This document shows, piece after piece, positions 51,395 through 54,487 of a stretch of DNA of 54,487 nucleotides. A program made the translations under genes and the position numbers. The DNA is from Arsukibacterium sp. UBA3155 (lineage in GTDB: Bacteria > Pseudomonadota > Gammaproteobacteria > Enterobacterales > Alteromonadaceae): contig DEYP01000026.1 of the NCBI GenBank assembly GCA_002364615.1, positions 1-54,487 of the forward strand, in the 5' to 3' direction. The number at the start of each line of letters is the position of its first letter. Position 1 is the first letter of the stretch. The notes below the pieces were generated by a model. That model saw nothing but the letters and a program-made list of their open reading frames with translations. It did no database searches and had not been told where the DNA came from.

Positions 51395-51862
51395 ATGAAA
51401 GGTAATAAACAGATCATCGCTGGTTTAAACGAATTGTTAGCCAATGAGCTGGCGGCAATGGACCAGTATTTTATTCATTCGCGTATGTATCATGACTGGG
51501 GCTTACATAAGTTATTTGAACGGATTGATCATGAATTTGATGACGAAAAAGGCCATGCGTCAAAATTAATTGAACGGATTTTATTTTTGGAAGGTACCCC
51601 AGATTTAAAAAACCGTGATGCCATCCATGTTGGTAAAGACGTGCCAAGCATGCTGCAAAACGATCTGAATGTGGAATACACCGTGGCCAAGCTGCTGAAA
51701 AAAACCATGGCGTTATGTGAAAATGAGCAGGATTACGTTAGCCGTGACATGTTGCAGCAACTGTTGGACGATACCGAAAATGATCATGCCCACTGGCTGG
51801 AACAGCAGTTAAGACTAATCAAGCTGCTGGGCCTGGAAAATTATCTGCAATCTCAGATGTAG
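51395..51862 (+). CDS. bacterioferritin subunit with intact ferroxidase site
   Basis: A 155-aa four-helix subunit. Ferroxidase ligands Glu18, Glu51, His54, Glu94 and the pair in TENDHAHW (Glu128/His131 after a one-residue insertion) are all present, but Met52 is Lys, so haem cannot be bound by this subunit. It complements the upstream subunit; together they can form a mixed iron-storage 24-mer as described for heteropolymeric bacterioferritins. AGGAGG lies upstream. Ends at an intrinsic terminator. Confidence 0.93.
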   Translation: MKGNKQIIAGLNELLANELAAMDQYFIHSRMYHDWGLHKLFERIDHEFDDEKGHASKLIERILFLEGTPDLKNRDAIHVGKDVPSMLQNDLNVEYTVAKLLKKTMALCENEQDYVSRDMLQQLLDDTENDHAHWLEQQLRLIKLLGLENYLQSQM

Positions 51863-51889
51863 CCTTCAAGTCAGATTAAGAGTAGCGAT

Positions 51890-51917
51890 AAAGCCGGTTA
51901 GTGTTACCGGCTTTTTT
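51890..51917 (+). terminator. intrinsic terminator after the bacterioferritin operon
   Basis: AAAGCCGGT (51890-51898) and ACCGGCTTT (51906-51914) pair around TAGTGTT and run into six T residues. Confidence 0.93.
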
Positions 51918-52011
51918 ATTACACTCGCTTACACTTTTTGCCGCCGCATCCGTTAGCTCAAGCTGGAGCATTATGTTAATTTCTTGTCAGAACTTCTAAT
52001 GAGTATCCACC

Positions 52012-54144
52012 ATGCATAAAAAAGTCATATATTTGCTGCTAAGCGCCAGTATCATCAATAGTTTTTTGTTAAGCGCTGCCGATCAAAACCACAGTGAGCC
52101 GCCGGTTGCAGTGCAACAGCCTTATACCATTAGTTCAGCACACGGTGACCGGCAAGACCCCTACTACTGGCTGCGTGATGACAGTCGCACGTCGCCGACG
52201 GTGCTGGACTACCTGCATCGGGAAAACGACTATTTTGCCAGCTATGCCAAAGCCTATCAGCCATTAACCGACAAGCTTACTGATGAAATTATTGGCCGGA
52301 TTAAGCAGGACGACAGCTCGGTGCCCTATACCAAGGGCGATTACAGCTATTACAGCCGTTATGAAACGGGCAAAGAATATCCCGTTTATGCCCGTAAATC
52401 GTTAAAAGATGGCATTGAGCAAGTGATGCTGGATGTTAATCAGCTGGCGGCGGGCAAAGATTATTACCGGGTAGCAAACTGGCAGGTCAGCCCGGATCAA
52501 AATTTGCTGGCGTATCTGGAAGATACCAGCGGCCGGCGCCAGTACACCCTGCAAGTACGTGATTTACGCACTGGCAAGAATTTGTCTGATGAACTAACCG
52601 GTCTCTCTGGCAGCCTGGCCTGGGCCGCCGATAATAAAACCCTGTATGTGATCCAGAACGACCCGGTCACCCTGTTAAGCACCACGGTATTGCAGCATAA
52701 GCTGGGCAATACACCCGCACAGGCAAAAGCGGTGTATCAGGAACCCGACAACAGTTTTTACTTAAGTCTGGATAACAGCCGTGATGACAGCTATGTGGTA
52801 ATCACCTCTGAAAGCACGGTTTCAACTGAAATCCGGGTACAGCCAACTGACAAGCCAGCAAGTGACTTTACTGTGCTGGCACCGCGGCAGCGCGATTTTC
52901 AATATGCGGCTGAACATCATCAGGGCCGCTGGTTAATAAAAACCGATTGGCAGGCCCCCAACTTTCGTCTGATGACCGTCGAAGCGGATAAAATTGGCGA
53001 CAGACAACGTTGGCAGCCTTTGCTGGCCCATGATGAACAGGTTTTTATTGAGGATTTCATCGCCTTTGAAAACTATCTTGCCATCAGCGAGCGTAGCGAT
53101 GGCTTGCGCCGGATCCGAATTATGCCCTGGCAAGCGCCCGATAAAGCATTCTATGTGGCGTCAGATGAGCCAGCCTATGTTACCCGCTTTGAAAAGAACC
53201 CGGAGCAGAATACCGATTGGCTGCGTTATAGCTATACCTCGCTAACCACGCCTGACACAGTATATAAGCTAAATATGAAAACCGGCGACAAGCAGTTGCT
53301 GAAACAAACGGAAGTGCTGGGTGAGTTTGAGCAAAATAACTATGTGACTGAGCGGGTATGGGCTACGGCCGCTGATGGCGTTAAAGTACCGGTTTCGCTT
53401 TTATATCGCAAAGGCTTAGCGCTTGATGGCACGGCACCGCTGTACCAGTATGCTTATGGCTCTTATGGCAGCTCGTCTGATCCGTCATTCCGCTCTACCG
53501 TGTTCTCGTTGGTAGATCGTGGCTTTGTATACGCCATTGCCCATATCCGGGGTGGCCAGGAAATGGGCCGGCACTGGTATGAAGACGGTAAACTGCTAAA
53601 CAAAGTGAATACGTTCACCGACTACATTGCGGTAACTGATCACCTGGTAGCCAATAACTATGTGGCAAAAAACAAGGTGTTTGGCATGGGCGGCAGCGCG
53701 GGCGGGCTGCTGATGGGCGCCGTGGCCAATATGGCGCCAGAGAAATACCGGGCGCTGATCGCGCATGTCCCTTTTGTTGATGTGGTCACCACCATGCTGG
53801 ATGAGAGCATTCCGCTTACTACTAACGAGTTTGACGAGTGGGGTAACCCGAAACAAAAAGCATATTATGATTATATGCTGGCCTATTCGCCCTACGATCA
53901 GCTGAGTAAACAAGATTATCCGGCGCTATACGTTACCACTGGTTTATATGACTCGCAGGTCCAGTATTTTGAGCCTGCCAAGTGGGTAGCAAAATTACGT
54001 ACTGTGAAAACTGACCAGAACCCGTTGTTGTTTAAAACCAATATGGAAGCCGGTCACGGTGGTAAGTCGGGCCGCTTCTCCCGCCTGGCAGAATATGCTC
54101 AGGAATATGCATTTATTCTAAGTTTATTGGGGATTAAAGAGTAA
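52012..54144 (+). CDS. ptrB: oligopeptidase B (S9A), exported form
   Basis: A 710-aa prolyl-oligopeptidase-fold serine peptidase cutting after basic residues in short peptides. A signal peptide is present (1 to about 22), so it is predicted periplasmic, unlike the cytoplasmic E. coli enzyme. The N-terminal half is a seven-bladed beta-propeller. The catalytic domain shows YAYGSYGSSSDPSF, AHIRGGQEMGRHWYEDGK, nucleophile Ser in GMGGSAGGLLMG, Asp in GLYDSQVQYFEP and His in EAGHGGKSGRF. Single gene ending at a terminator. Confidence 0.92.
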   Translation: MHKKVIYLLLSASIINSFLLSAADQNHSEPPVAVQQPYTISSAHGDRQDPYYWLRDDSRTSPTVLDYLHRENDYFASYAKAYQPLTDKLTDEIIGRIKQDDSSVPYTKGDYSYYSRYETGKEYPVYARKSLKDGIEQVMLDVNQLAAGKDYYRVANWQVSPDQNLLAYLEDTSGRRQYTLQVRDLRTGKNLSDELTGLSGSLAWAADNKTLYVIQNDPVTLLSTTVLQHKLGNTPAQAKAVYQEPDNSFYLSLDNSRDDSYVVITSESTVSTEIRVQPTDKPASDFTVLAPRQRDFQYAAEHHQGRWLIKTDWQAPNFRLMTVEADKIGDRQRWQPLLAHDEQVFIEDFIAFENYLAISERSDGLRRIRIMPWQAPDKAFYVASDEPAYVTRFEKNPEQNTDWLRYSYTSLTTPDTVYKLNMKTGDKQLLKQTEVLGEFEQNNYVTERVWATAADGVKVPVSLLYRKGLALDGTAPLYQYAYGSYGSSSDPSFRSTVFSLVDRGFVYAIAHIRGGQEMGRHWYEDGKLLNKVNTFTDYIAVTDHLVANNYVAKNKVFGMGGSAGGLLMGAVANMAPEKYRALIAHVPFVDVVTTMLDESIPLTTNEFDEWGNPKQKAYYDYMLAYSPYDQLSKQDYPALYVTTGLYDSQVQYFEPAKWVAKLRTVKTDQNPLLFKTNMEAGHGGKSGRFSRLAEYAQEYAFILSLLGIKE

Positions 54145-54159
54145 CCACCCGCATTTAAT

Positions 54160-54188
54160 AAAAAAACCGGGTGCTGCCCGGTTTTTTT
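54160..54188. terminator. intrinsic terminator after ptrB
   Basis: ACCGGG (54166-54171) pairs with CCCGGT (54177-54182) around TGCTG, with A6 before and T7 at 54182-54188. The A run extends the stem and supports use on either strand. Confidence 0.9.
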
Positions 54189-54261
54189 ATTGCATAGACG
54201 CTTAAGCACAGGGTTTAGCCAAAACACCTATACTGACTTTATTAATGACATGGGAGCAGGT

Positions 54262-54487
54262 ATGAAGCAATCGTTAGTGCAGCCACCCTGGTTAAGTGGC
54301 CGTAAGATATTAGGGACCTTAATTATTTTAGTGGGTACCAGCTATGCAGTGCAGCAGTTGGTACTGTTGATGCAGCAGCAACAAAATGTCCGGTTTGCAT
54401 TTTACGCCGGGATGGCTGCCGCCGGGGCGACTGCCGCTGGTGCGCTGCCGGCATTGTTTTTAAAGCGTTTATCCCAAAAGTTGCATG
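54262..54487 (+). CDS. ZIP-family metal transporter, 5' part cut by window end
   Basis: ATG at 54262 with GGAGCAGG upstream. The first 75 residues contain two hydrophobic segments (about 16-36 and 45-65); the second reads AAAGATAAGALPALFLKRLS, resembling the conserved first core helix of ZIP divalent-metal transporters (A-x-G-ALP-LFL-R form). The metal-binding helices IV and V lie outside the window, so the family call rests on this motif alone. Confidence 0.65.
   Translation, partial: MKQSLVQPPWLSGRKILGTLIILVGTSYAVQQLVLLMQQQQNVRFAFYAGMAAAGATAAGALPALFLKRLSQKLH

Overview
The window looks like a chromosomal segment from a marine or brackish gammaproteobacterium of the Alteromonadales/Chromatiales type. 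Protein wording and gene sets most resemble Rheinheimera, Arsukibacterium or Alishewanella, but this is inferred from family resemblance and not from a search. Gene content is that of an aerobic heterotroph: cyanide-insensitive bd oxidase, AlkB-type monooxygenase, PhoX phosphatase, TonB receptor, BCCT transporter, oligopeptidases, gamma-glutamyltransferase, bacterioferritins and a chromosomal-integron-type attC site. No prophage, CRISPR array, rRNA operon or complete insertion sequence is visible.

Layout. 1-62 is the 3' part of a tRNA-Leu(UAA). 169-5800 holds an Aer-like chemoreceptor, a TPR/CPBP gene pair and an SLC12-type transporter. 5902-8941 is a GbsR/MarR-cioA-cioB operon whose promoter carries a perfect FNR-type box and a perfect 18-bp palindrome. 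Divergent to it is a LexA-controlled umuDC operon (8994-10782). 10823-13857 has a small orphan gene, a YtrA-type GntR regulator with a membrane protein, and a PA2779/PA2778-type pair. 14019-19699 has an M24 peptidase, a PPP-like phosphatase, a GAF-PAS-GGDEF cyclase and an adenosine deaminase. 19723-23587 is a GlrK-QseG-GlrR-type two-component operon. Just upstream lies a 62-aa membrane protein gene with a sigma54-like promoter and a TGTC-N10-GACA operator, so it is a strong candidate target of that system.

23636-28567 contains two hotdog thioesterases, DUF2288, a JmjC-like cupin, ggt and a 2OG-Fe(II) oxygenase. 28615-34158 contains a TonB receptor with a Fur-like box, elaA, a Tat-exported PhoX and a DUF4442 protein. 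34243-39808 is a porin-BCCT-(cNMP/CBS/DUF294)-exonuclease operon, followed by cysM. 40839-42031 is the accessory patch: a 500-bp hairpin-rich gap, a 27-aa membrane peptide gene, a classical attC site, a low-GC lipoprotein gene and a 92-bp inverted-repeat element. 42048-54487 returns to housekeeping and metabolic genes: SpoU methyltransferase, HPF with a leader ORF, alkB/araC, amidohydrolase, fumC, an S10 peptidase, a two-subunit bacterioferritin operon, periplasmic oligopeptidase B, and the start of a ZIP transporter cut by the window end.

The observations most worth following are the GlrR-type site plus sigma54 promoter on the 62-aa gene, the attC cassette patch, the layered control of cioAB, and two long perfect hairpins built into coding sequence (16835-16865 and 36781-36812).
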